Translations under genes and position numbers: made by a program
Source of the DNA: Gordius sp. MW1
Taxonomy: Eukaryota; Nematomorpha; Gordioida; Gordea; Gordiidae
Length of the DNA stretch: 64,000 nucleotides
NCBI GenBank assembly: GCA_964036665.1
Contig: OZ038528.1
Coordinates: 5,958,501 to 6,022,500 of the forward strand
Direction: 5' to 3'
Shown: one piece after another, positions 34,545-46,369 of the stretch
Layout of the letters: every line of letters starts with the position of its first letter
Numbering within the stretch: the stretch's first letter is position 1
Notes under the pieces: generated by a model
Told to the model about the DNA's origin: nothing
The model's input: the letters and a program-made list of their open reading frames with translations, nothing else
The model's database searches: none

Positions 34545-34824
34545 TTTCTTATAAATTTAACTAATTATAGTTAAAATTTTAATATTTTTGCGTTTGCCGC
34601 CCTAAATCATTTTTAGACATTTTCTGGCCCCTGCAAACCCTGGCTGCACTCATGCAATTCAATATATTTATAAATATATTAACACAGCCTAATTTAAAAA
34701 AGGTCCATTTTAATTGCATATTCACTGTGCATGTTTAAAATTAGCGTTTTACGCAAAAACAAGCCCAATTTGTGGCTTAAAAGTGAACAATATGGCTAAA
34801 TATTCATTTAAAACTAAATGTATG

Positions 34825-36746
34825 TGGGACATTCCATGTCAAATCGCCACGTTTTCGGCCGACCCCCTCAGAATTTTATAAAATTTGGTGGAAATGTTAA
34901 AACTAGTAAAATTATTAATTTCCGAAAATTTTAGCTCATTTGGGCCACTACTTTTCGAGTTGTGGGCGCTCAAAGGTCGAAAATCGGCCATTCAAAAAAT
35001 CGGGTTGTGACGCTATATTCAATAAAATTCATAAATTATTGGCCCCCAAATCATAGAATCTTGTTGTAGTAATAGGTAAGACCTATCTCCATAGGGAAAA
35101 AATCCAAAAAAAATTTTTTGTCGATTGGTCATCTCATAATGGCCGAAATGGCCAATATGGCATAACTACTGTTGAACCCTCTTAAACCGTTTCAAATTTG
35201 AGACAAATGTTTTATACTACCTATTAATCAAATTAAATAAAAGAGAAAGTTGGGCGGCCATCTTGAAGTGGTCATAAATTGCTAGAAACGGTATTTTATT
35301 TATTTGGTGACAAAATGACCCTCTAAAATTGGTTTTATTACTCATTTAGATATCTTATAATATTATTATATCTATTATACAAATATTTTTGCTATAAATT
35401 AACACCCCAACCCCCCCCCCCCCCCATATTTCCTATAAATTACAATCAAAATAGGGAGTGATTTTTCTTCGAATTTTGAAATAGAAACAGCTTTGAAAAA
35501 TCACCTTAAATAATAATTTATTTCAAAGTATATATTCATTGTTTGTTATTCGATATGTAAAAGTATTAAAAAAAAGTATGACGGAGGGCATGTCTTCAAG
35601 CGCATATAAAAAATTAATTTAACATATCTGAAGTATATTTTAGGTAAGGCAATATGTTTTAGTGTCGCATCAAGCATTTCGTTTTAAATAAGGTATAAGT
35701 TCTCCGGTTGAGGTTAAAGGTGATACAATTTTTAATATATCCCATTTCTTTAGAGATATTTTGTGAAATTTATCTAAGAAAGCGAAAGGGTTCGCATGGG
35801 TTAAGCAAACTAACTATTATTTTTTCATCGTCTTAATTTTTATTATAAATTAGATTCAAAATTTCGAACGTCTAGGGGATAATTAGTTGATAGTAAAATT
35901 AAACGATAAAGTAATTTTATTAAAAGAATTCGACATCATTTAAAATTCGCGCTAGAGGTCATACAAATTAATTCATACGCGCCAAAAAAGAAATCAATCT
36001 GTGTTGATAAGGCAATTTTAAAGCCTATATTCAATAATCCTGACGATTTTATTATCTATTTCACGAGCCTGTTTCCAAATTACAATAAAATAATTTGTGG
36101 AAAAAAATTACTCGCTATTTTGATTTAAGATTAAAGGGGGGGGGGGGGGGTTGGGGTGTTAATTTATAGCAAAAATATTTGTATAATAGATATAATAATA
36201 TTATAAGATGGCTAAATGAGTAATAAAACCAATTTTAGAGGGTCATTTTGGCGCCAAATAAATAAAATACCGTTTCTAGCAATTTATGACCACTTCAAGA
36301 TGGCCGCCCAACTTTCTCTTTTATTTAATTTGATTAATAGGTAGTATAAAACATTTGTCTCAAATTTGAAACGGTTTGAGAGGGTTCAACAGTAGTTATG
36401 CCATATTGGCCATTTCGGCCATTATGAGATGACCAATCGACAAAAATTTTTTTTTGGATTTTTTCCCTATGGAGATAGGTCTTACCTATTACTACAACAA
36501 GATTCTATGATTTGGGGGCCAATAACTTATGAATTTTATTGAATATAGCGTCACAACCCGATTTTTTAAATGGCCGATTTTCGACCTTTGAGCGCCCATA
36601 ACTCGAAAAGTAGTGGCCCAAATGAGCTAAAATTTTCGAAAATTAATAATTTTACTAGTTTTAACATTTCCACCAAATTTTATAAAATTCTGAGGGGGTC
36701 GGCCGAAAAACGCCTTTTTATGATCGATTTGACATGGAATGTCCCA
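34825..36746. mobile_element. Foldback element with about 0.6-kb arms
   Basis: Arms 34825-35425 and 36136-36746 are inverted and nearly identical, starting TGGGACATTCCATGTCAAAT. Each arm ends inside with a C run or G run next to TTAACACCCCAA. The spacer (35426-36135) has no recognisable gene. No clear target duplication was found. The 71-codon frame at 36570 is arm sequence. Confidence 0.75.
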
Positions 36747-37805
36747 TGTGTAGTTCGACCTAAATCCAGGTGTATACAAATTTAAAAATGTTTTAAGATA
36801 TAATTCTTTTATGTTCTAAAAGGTGCAAAGATAAAAATTAATATATTTAAGAGGTAAAAATGATATATTATGATGAGTTAAGGTAGCATTAAAAACAAAA
36901 TAAGTATTTAAAAGTATATATTGTTTAAGGGAATTTGCATAAGTAAAAAATCAATTTTATCAGGTAACAAATTTGAATTTTCCCATGAAAATGCCCCATG
37001 TTGCCATCTCTAATCATAAATCAAATTTCAATGTTAAACCATCTTTACTCCTTTATTACCCAACAGTCCTAAATGAAATAAGTTTTAATCTAAATATCTT
37101 CACTTCATAAATATAATTACACAGAATATGTCAAAATCATGTTCAAACTTGTAATTTATAGCTTAACACTAATATTATGTGATATAACCTAAAGATAAGA
37201 TAAGTGCAAAAAACCTAATATATTTTGTATAAAATGAAGAAATGTAAATTACAATCTTATTTTCCTACAAAATGAAGTTTGATATAATTTTGGTAGAATA
37301 AAATACTTAGACATATAAAATATTTATGTTATATTAATTGTAAAATAAAATTAATGCTTTTTAACATCTTCAGTGTAACTATTATATACTTGTATATCAA
37401 ATAGGTGGGCATCACTGATGCAATTATAGAAACATACCAATGTTTCGAAATTAAGGTTAGGAGCACTATTCCAAGATTTCCTCCGAGCTCTGGAATAAAG
37501 CACTAAATCAATTGTAAATTCAAATTTATTTATTTTACTTTATTAAGACGACTACAACATTGGATAGAGTTCAAATAATCACATTCTAAATCAGTTAAGG
37601 TAATAATCTATTTTTAAAATTTTTTTTTAAATAACATATATATATATTTACATAGTATATTATCAAAAAAAGAAGTAATGCAGATAAAATTAAATCAATC
37701 ACATAGATGGAGGTATCAACAGATGTAAACATCATCTAGCCGCATTTCGTGTCAAATATCATCTGTTAAAAGACTATTACAATAATACATCTATTGCAAG
37801 TATCA
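36747..37805. other. AT-rich sequence, nothing recognised
   Basis: No repeat ends, no convincing exon and no frame of note. Confidence 0.4.
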
Positions 37806-37813
37806 TCTTCTCA

Positions 37814-38495
37814 CAAGCGCCTAGGACCCCCCCTCATTGACAAAAAATTCATTTTTTTCAAATTACACGGAAAAATATTAATAGAGTCTTGTGTGTGTTG
37901 CGCATATAGAAATTATCTTAATTAATTTGATATTTATTTTTAGATTAAATATACTAATTATAACATTATTTATACAAAAAATTTATGTCCCGAGTGCGCG
38001 TTTTCTAAAAGAAGAAATTTAATTTTTAATTATTTCTTTAAAAAACTCTCAACCTCTAAATTAAACGAGGAAGATGCTGATACAAGCCAAATTTTAGCAG
38101 CGGGGCAAACTTAGGCTAACAATTTAATTTAAACGGTCCCGGGCAGGACAATTATTGGTTCTGGTGGGATATTAAACCCTAAAAGGCTAATGCAAGTGTT
38201 TAGTTTAAACAATGGCCCTAATTAGCGCAAACAGAAAATTGGAAGGAGCTATTTGCAATTTGCGTCGCTTAAGATATTATTAATGCATTTTTTACCAAAA
38301 ACCAATCATAGAAACTGAAAAAATGCTGGGGGCTTCGCCCCCAGACCCCCGTTGGGAGCTCCGCCCCCAAACCCCCCGCTGGGGGCTCTGCCCTAACCCC
38401 CATTTCCTCGGGGGGCCCGTTAAATTTTTTTAATACTATTATGAAATAAGTTTTTTTGAAACACCCCCCTTGAGGCAATCCTGGCTACGCCCTTG
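37814..38495. mobile_element. hAT-like element, GGCGTAGCC family
   Basis: The flanks are identical: TCTTCTCA at 37806-37813 and 38496-38503. The left end CAAGCGCCTAGGA and the right end (read inward, CAAGGGCGTAGCCAGGA) are imperfect inverted repeats. A GGGGGC-TCCGCCC-CCC repeat lies at about 38325-38400. No transposase was seen. Confidence 0.65.
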
Positions 38496-38554
38496 TCTTC
38501 TCAACTTGTTATATCATGGAAGCGCTTTCATAAGAATATCCCGGACTAAACATA

Positions 38555-38930
38555 AACTTTTATGCGGATTAAGATCGCATTTTTGAACATCAATACCTTG
38601 ATGATGGAGGACAATCAACAATGCAAGATAAGGACGTTCTGTGTTTACAACAAACTCGGATCCCCTCTCCAGAGTCGATAGTGCATACTCAGATTATACG
38701 ATATACCACGCAGGTATTAGTGATAACCCAGCTACAGAAGTGTTCACAATTATAAATAAACGTCTCTCAATCTTGAGTATTGATTGGGTTAATGACAGAA
38801 TCATTATCTTCAATTTCACATTCGGGTCACGCAAACTTTCATTGATAAGCGTCTATGTCCCCACATCATCATATAAACTTCGAATATTGAAAGACTTTTT
38901 CACTCTCCTTGCAAGAAAGATCCAATAGAA
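38555..38930 (+). pseudogene. LINE endonuclease fragment
   Basis: The strand reads RIKIAFLNIN, then in a second frame MQDKDVLCLQQTR, then SLISVYVPTSSYKLR in a third stretch. These are the N-terminal blocks of an apurinic-type LINE endonuclease (x-x-NIN, DVLCLQET, and the mid-domain strand). It is frameshifted and stops at AATAGA, so it is a 5' fragment. It differs from the RTE copies at 41-49 kb. Confidence 0.55.
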
Positions 38931-39009
38931 AATGTGGTGTGCTGCAATAAAAAGGCTAGCTTGTCTCATTTCAACCTTATCAGGGGGCTAAATTTTCCGT
39001 AAATCGACA

Positions 39010-39710
39010 AAACAAAATAGGTTTAGGAGGCGCGGTCATATTAGACTTAGTAAACCAACTACTACCAGAATTTGGTCTATACAATATTTATTTCGATAAT
39101 TTTTTTACGAGCCTCAATATAATGAAATGCCTTTCAAAGAGGAATATTGGCGGCACAGGAACGGTGCGGGCCAATTGTTTAAATGCCCGATCATCAAAGT
39201 TAAAACAAAGAAAAAAGAACGATGGTTTCTATAAAAAAAACACTTCAAATTTGATGGCTGTTCGATGGAAGGATAATAATATTGTCACAATGCTGTCAAA
39301 TTGTCATGGAGTCAAGCCTATCACCTCTATTGGAGGAATCACGAAAGTGAAAAAAATTGTAATTCAATATCCTCATATGATCAAAATGTTTAATTGATTT
39401 ATGGGCGATGTCGATCGCTTTGACCAAAATATGGATGCAACTATGGTATTTTCCTATATTTGCATTTGGGCTGGATGCTGCATGCCAAAATGCATGGCAT
39501 CTATATTGCTATAATAGGGAAAAAATTGCATTAAGTAATTTCTAAAGAAAGATAGTGCAAATTTTTTTTATAAAAAATAAGGACAGCCGCGTAAACGGAC
39601 TTTGAACCCTAAATTAACTAATTTTAAGAATATGATTATACATCAAAAGGTATCGTGTACTCAGCGGCGTTGTGTCGTCTGTCATAACGCCTAGAATTTT
39701 ATGCGCAAGG
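39010..39710 (+). pseudogene. piggyBac-type transposase relic
   Basis: A stretch near 39030 reads GRGGVILDLVNQLLPEFGLY and continues NIYFDNFFTSLNIMKCL. Then come GGTGTVRANCL, MAVRWKDNNIVTMLSN, and after a stop FMGDVDRFDQNMD. This order matches the catalytic half of piggyBac (DDE_Tnp_1_7) transposases: YFDNFFTS, GATGTVR, W-D-x-K-x-V, YMGGVDxxDQ. A cysteine-containing remnant, RRCVVCHNA, follows at about 39665. Stops and frameshifts make it dead. No TTAA-flanked ends were identified. Confidence 0.7.
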
Positions 39711-41055
39711 CTTTCACATACATTGTTGGTCAATATTTCATAATAATTAACATATTTTATACTCATTTATTTGTTTTAATACATTTTTACGTCCTCATCA
39801 TTATTGTATACATTATTATAAAATTTAATAAATTCTTAAAACGTGAACAGCCCAATGTAACCTGTAGTAGGAGACACCCCTTTTTTTCTCCAAATAAATA
39901 ATTTTTTCGAAATTTTTCAATTGTTTAGCTTTATCTAGCATGTAAAAAAAACCAGAAAAAATTTTTTTTCGGCCAAACTGGTTCTGGTACCTGTCGGGTT
40001 AGACAAGATTATGCAATTTTGCGAGATTTGAAGATTTATTAATATTTTCTACTTCATCGGACATAAGTCTTTATATATTAATTCTAAAAATGTAAATAAG
40101 CAATAAATACATTAAAATATTAATCTTACTCCCCTAGGGCCACTCATTTTTATTATACAAGCCAAATTTAGAATTTAAGCGGCATATTGTGTAAATTACC
40201 CAATACCAGAAATATTCCAATTATATTGATTTACATTTAACACCCTAAATTATGATTTTGATGAAATTAAAAAAAACCTGAGATCTCATTGATAAAATCT
40301 CGTATTGTCTCAATTTTTAAAGTCTCGCCTCGATTTTTCAAGATGAGATTTTTCTCGGATTTTTGCATCACTAAGGACGCGCCCTTAATGCCTTTAAAAA
40401 AAGTACGGCTAGACGCGCTACACCACTTAACACGTGTGTTTTTACTTTTTCCCGTGCGCCAGGTTTTTAAAATACTTGGGGTCCAAGTTGCGAAAATAAG
40501 CGTTTCAAATAGAGATAAGGCACATTAGTCGTCAAACCAACTTACAAGTAAAATGTAAAAAGGTGCTTTACCTAAATTAATTTTTGATTTACTCCCGATT
40601 ATTGCATAATCGCGCAAGACATTTAGTCTTCCCCGTTCTCTAATCCATTGACTTATGTAGTATAACTAATGGTAAATACTGTTTAATTTTTTTTTATTTA
40701 GAGGGGGGGGGGGGAAGTGGTGAATTAATTTTTTACCGCTGCCTAAGCCGTAATTAATAATTATAATTTTTGGCATTAAAACATAGCCTTTGGAATAAGA
40801 GGCGATAAAGGAAAGAGAGTGCGTAGTAATAGTTCTTTTTTAGTAACTATACAACACGCCCACACCACACACTGTTCACCAGTTTCATATGCATATAACT
40901 CAAGAAGATAGGGAAGGGAGACGAAATGTCTGGCGCGATTTTGGTATATAAAATATTATGTGAGATCAAACTAATTTAGGCCGAAGAAATAACTTTTTTT
41001 TCAAAACCATAAGATGGTTTACCTTACATGTTTTGATCAATTTGTTTTAAAGTTT
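39711..41055. other. AT-rich region with a probable MITE end
   Basis: TCTCGTATTGTCTCAATTT and GAGATTTTTCTCGGATTTTT near 40300-40370 look like a small inverted-repeat element ending GCATCACT. The 79-codon frame over it (40289-40528) is not supported as a gene. Confidence 0.35.
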
Positions 41056-41058
41056 ATA

Positions 41059-44000
41059 TCGCCCAACTCACAACGAAGACGGTTAAGGAAATTAGTTGTT
41101 GAAAGAAGGCGAATAACGTGCTGGAATGTGGGAACGTTTCCCGGGAAGAGCATCGAAGTCGCACAAATGCTGAAAAGAAGAAAGGTACACATCGCTTGCC
41201 TACAAGAGACGAGGTGGAACGAAACGAAAGCCCGGGAATTAGGAGAAGGATACAAGCTTTTCTACAGTGGGTCACCAAATCGTAGAAACGGGGTCGGTAT
41301 CGTTCTAAGTGAATCGTCAAGGACAAGGTCGTGGAAGTCAAGCGTTGTTCCGACAGGCTAATGTGGGTGAAGATTGCAGATCAAGGGGGCTCCTAACCGT
41401 TATGTGCGCGTATGTTCCCCAAATTGGGTATGGAATTAGAGAGAAAGACATATTCTTCGATTCATTGGAAAAGGAAATACAAGGAATTCGACAGGAAGAA
41501 AGGCTAATTATTGGGGCCGATTTCAACGCTCACGTAGGAAAAGATCGCCTCGGGTATGAACGCAATCATGGAGGCTATGGGCATGGTCTGAAGAACAAAG
41601 AAGGGGAAAAACTTCTCCAAGTATCCCAAGCATATGACATGTCGACCGTTAACACATATTTTCAAAAACGCGAAGATCATATTGTGACTTATAGAAGTGG
41701 GAACTATTTTAGTCAAATTGACTATTTGCTTATACGGTGAAAAAACTTATAGAGCATCAAGGATTGCAAAGTAATACCGGGAGAAGAAATCGCCAGGCAA
41801 CATCGTCCCCTTGTTATGGATCTTGACAGAAGAGTATTTCCCGAAAGAAGAAAGGTCTCTGAGCCTCGAATTCGATACGAAAAGCTAAAGGATACGTCGA
41901 CAAACGAAAAATACCATCATATACCTCCTCACTCTTGGGTGCAAGGAAGTTGCAAAGGGACGTAGAAGACGATTGGGAGACGCTATCTAAGGAAAAGGAA
42001 ACAGCGATTCGTGTTCTAGGACAGACAAAAGGAGGCAAAGCTATGAATAGCGAACTATGGTGGTGGGATCAATCGGTTAGGGATTTCATCGAAATACAGA
42101 AAAATTTATATAGACGGTGGCATAAATCAAAAAAGTCGGAGGATTATCAAGAGTATAGAAACGTAAAGAGGGCCGCAAAAAAGGTCGTTGCAATAGCGAA
42201 GAATGCCGCCTACACCGAGATGGCAAACAAACTGGATCATAAAGGAGGCGATAGACATATGTACAAATTGGCTAAGATAAGGGAGAAGAAAAGCCGCGAT
42301 GTCGGAGTTCTTAAAATAGTCTAAGACGAGAAGGGTCAAACCTTATTCAAGCCGAAGGAAGTGATGGAAAGGATATTTTAAGAACCTTATGAATATTGCA
42401 AATGACAAGGATTCCCTTCCCGTAATTGAGCCAAATATAAGTATGGTCGAACTCTTTCAAGAGGATGAAGTTAGGACACAAATGAACATGATGCAAACAG
42501 GAAAAGCAAATGGCCCAGATGGAATACCTATGGAAGCATTGCTCGGATGTTGTGAAGAAGGAGTCACCACCATGACGAACCTCCTTAACAAGATATTGGT
42601 AGAAGAGCGAATTCCTAATCAATGGAGAGCAAGCACGATTATACCCTTATTTAAAGGCAAAGAAGACCCTCAAGATGTGGCAATTACGGAGGTATTAAGC
42701 TAACTTGCCACTCCTTGAAGCTTATGGAAAGTACGCCTCTGGGAAATATTCGAGATTCGATTCGAAATTTCGAATCGAATCCATATGTGCAAGTCTCAAA
42801 TCGAATATTTACGCTGCTAGGATTCGAAAATCCGAATCGAATCCTTGAAAATTCTAATTTCATTTTTTTAAGTTTAATTTAAATAGACTAGATTCAAATA
42901 TTTAGCTATTTTTATCTCACCGCATTTTCGTTATTTTTCCTGCTACAATTTGAAAAAGTTTATTTTAAAATTTTTCAAACTTACATAAGTTATGGAAAAC
43001 GAGGATCATAATTTAATTTAATTATGGACTGTGAAAAAAATTGTAAGATAGCACAAAAATATTTTACGATTAAAGGCTATATGTTAAGAATTTGACCTAC
43101 CAATTAATTACAACATAAAGGCAAAACTTGACATAGTTGTCAGGGAATAGCACCTATTATAATGATAGAAAAGGCTATTTTAGTAAGGCAGGCATTGGAT
43201 TTGGCCTTTAAATTCCTCTTAAGAGGAATTGCTATCTAACAATGAATGGGAACAAATTGAAAAGGTTAAATTGATACTTTTGCCCTTTTACAGTGCAACT
43301 AATTAAAATTCCGGAAGGCAAATCCTACAATTAACTTGGTATTATCGGTATATTATCAACCAGGCACAGAAGATCATGCTGTCAAAATGGCCAAACAGAA
43401 AATTGAAGATATATGGCATTCAATAAGAAGATAGCCTTATTAGCGAGTGTCGTCGATTTAAGGCTCAAAATTTGAGTGTTTATCACCACTGGGGTGATTC
43501 ATCAGTACATGGCATATCCTGTAGAGAAATTAAAGATGACTGGAAAACTGCCATATGAAGTCAGCCCAATTTTGTATCAACTAGCGAGGTACCAACACCG
43601 GATCGTTTATTAAGAGCAACATAAACGCGAAGTCATCATTGGAGACATTTTTGCACAAACCACGTGTGGTCTCCAATGTTGAGCCTTTACATTGGTGAAA
43701 TCGAATCAACGTCGTTTTTCAGCAATCCAAAAATTGGCAAAAAATCTTCTCTCTATACCTGGATCATTTACCCCGTGCAAAAGAATATTTTTAACCGGAA
43801 CTAATTTCTTTTAAAGAACTAGTGTTAGGAAGATAATTTACCTTAAAAGTTGGCTAAAAACGGTTCTCTTGATTGTCTTAAACAAACATAGTTTTTGTTC
43901 GCCTTTAATATTTATATTTTTAGTGTGTATTTTTATCTTTCAAATAAATCTTTTAAATATATATTCAAATTGCCTTTTAAATGTGTTTTTTAATAATTAA

Positions 44001-45068
44001 AATTTTTTAATAAATATTCGAATCGATTTCAAATCCTTTAATTTTTTTCGAATCGAATCTTCATTTTAATATTTGTAGAATCTCAAATCGAATATTTTTT
44101 TTGACAAAAAAATTCGATTCCGAATCGAATAACTCTTGGGTTAGGACGACAGTTGGAGATTCTAAATCTTTTCGGGTTAAAATTGGATAACATCAAGGAT
44201 CTGCTTTAAGTCCCTTTTTATTTATTATAATTTAAGACACGATAACGAGGGACATTCAGAAGCCATCACCATGGTGCATGCTATATGCCGATGATATAGT
44301 AATATGCGAGGAAACAAGAAAGAAAGTATTCGAAGAAACCGAAATGTGGTCAAAGCGCTTAGCTGGATATGGGTTAAAGGTCAATGATCGAAAAACGATA
44401 TACATGGAAATGAATGGTACAAGCAGCCCCTCGCTGGATGACCTTCTAAAGTACCCAAAAGTAGACAGGTTTCCATACCTCGACTCGATGCTACATCAAG
44501 AGGTAGGTTGCGCAACTGAAGTCAATGCCCGCATCCAAAAAGGATGACTTAAATGGCGAAGTGTATCCGGTGTAATGTGCGACAAGAAAATGCCAATATG
44601 GTTGAATAGCTAAGCTTACAAATCCATCGTAAGACCGGTGTTACTCTATTGAAGTGAAACATGGGCATTAAACACCACGGTAGGAAAGCTATTACAAGCC
44701 ACAGAGATGAGAATGATACGGTGGAGCTTGGGGTATACTAAGCTCGACCATATGACGAATGACTTTCTCATGACAAAATGGGTGTTCAACCTATGGCAGA
44801 CATGATTAACGAAAATCGGCTAAGGTAGTATGCATATACTAAAAAGAGACACGAATGACTTAAATCGAAAAGTACTGCACATGGAGGTACCGGGCAAGAG
44901 AGAAAGAGGACGACCCCGTGTCACGTGGAAAGGGCAAGTCAATAAAGTAATGAAAACAAAAGAGATTAGTCAAAATATGGCACTCACCCGGTCAAGATGG
45001 AAGAAGCTCATCAAAACAATCCCGCGACTGTGGGACCAAATAACTGATAAAGAAGAAGAAGATCACAA
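41059..45068 (+). pseudogene. Broken RTE-type LINE, interrupted by a hAT relic
   Basis: It aligns with the intact LINE at 46370-49454 from CCCAACTCACAACGAAG to the AATAACTGATAAAGAAGAAG tail. The 5' end is missing. Endonuclease blocks are at about 41100-41740, the linker at 41935-42324, the RT start at 42389-42703, RT motif YADD at about 44284, and the C-terminal region at 44560-45065. Stops and frameshifts occur throughout (for example TGA at about 41739 and 44545). The RT part matching 48252-48527 is missing at the point where the insert at about 42731-44135 lies. Confidence 0.85.
42731..44135 (+). mobile_element. hAT relic inside the broken LINE
   Basis: Both edges carry ATTCGATTCGAAATTTCGAA-type palindromic repeats. 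The plus strand has transposase traces: KKIALLASVVDLR at about 43430 and KLAKNLLSIPGSFTPCKRIF at about 43725, the second being the hAT C-terminal dimerisation block. Stops are frequent. About 275 bp of the LINE is missing at the insertion site, so target duplications are lost. Confidence 0.6.
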
Positions 45069-45837
45069 AAGGCATATAAAATTTTCATAAAACTTATTTC
45101 TTAAAAATCCGGACTTTTGACAATAGTATGAAATAAATATTTAAAGGAAATAGCATCAAATAATGAAAATAAACTATTCAAATATTGAATCATCGAAAGG
45201 ATCGTCAAAAACGAAACGATTTAAAATTGTATTTGGATATAAGATTACCAAATCTTTGTTTTAGTAAAAAAGGGTACCGAATGGCAAGACGGCGTAGAAC
45301 GTCTCCCTACTCTTTTAAAGCTAAAACCTGTTTACTAAAGGGGCCCCGAAGCTACCATTGGAATAAAAAGTTTAAAAGGGCTTTATATTTATTGATTATT
45401 CGCCCCTCGGTAACACCTAAAGAGTTGTTGTTAAAGGGGGCAAATAGGTCATTACAATTGGAATCGCATAAGGTTAAGGCCATTGCTCCTTGAAACTTAC
45501 GAAGACCTACCGGGGTGCATACGTCCCTCCAAGGAGGGGTCCAATATCTCTAAAGCGAAACGGATCTTTGCCCTTTAAGAACGCTTTGTATTAAAGTATT
45601 GGCCTTTTTGTGTCCGTTCATAAGTAATTGTCTACTATCTCAAAATAATAAAAAAAAATATCTCTAAACTTTTCAGATTAACCATATGCTAATTATTCAA
45701 AAGTTTTATCTTTTATCAATTTAAACTTGAATAACATTATAAAAACAGTAATGCTACCAGGGTGTAGTTAAGATGCAAAAAGTAACAGTTGCCTTTCTGT
45801 AATGGAAAGTTTTTTGAACTTTAATAATATCTATAAA
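45069..45837. other. Unassigned sequence
   Basis: A 102-codon frame (45185-45493) is basic and matches nothing that I recognise. It starts right behind LINE tail sequence and may be random. Confidence 0.3.
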
Positions 45838-46369
45838 ACTCGGGCCTTCGGCCCTCGTGGGAAGGGGCAAGGGAGAAGGGAAGGGGGAACGAAACTCATC
45901 TATACGTATAAATGTATCATATTTGCTATGCAATTTATGGGCGAGAAAGGTGGGAAGGGGCGAGAATGCCTATAGGGGGGTATTAAATGCAAAATAATTG
46001 GACTGACGGGCATAGGGTAAATATCAATGTTAACCAATTCCAAATATAAAAAAAATTAAAATTTCGATTCACACTTTGGCCAATGGTCATTTTTCCCATT
46101 GGTCAGTAGCCAGCGAACGGTTAAAAAGTCATATAATCAATGGTATTAACAAGAACAATATATAAATTTAATTTTAAAAAAAAATAAAAATTTTGCCCTC
46201 TCCGGGGTTCGAACCCACATTAGTAAAGGCATAGGCTTTTGTAGGGGCAGAGGGACCCACATTAGTAAAGGCATAGGCTTTTGTAGGGGCATAGGGACCC
46301 ATATTAGTAGAGGCGTAGGCCCTTGTAGGAAAGGGCATAGAATATTTATCAGTGTTAACCTATACCCAA
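45838..46369. repeat. CCAATGG-family sequence, left of the intact LINE
   Basis: It starts ACTCGGGCCTTCGGCCCTCG, the family hairpin end. It continues with GGCGAGAAAGGTGGGAAGGG, one CCAATGG module (about 46078-46120) and a tRNA-like GGTTCGAACCC block (about 46203). It continues after the LINE at 49455. Confidence 0.6.

Noticed and set aside
42389..42703. Separate small RT-like gene
   Set aside because: It is an open stretch of the broken LINE at 41059-45068.
45185..45493. 102-codon basic protein
   Set aside because: No recognisable family, no splice or codon support.
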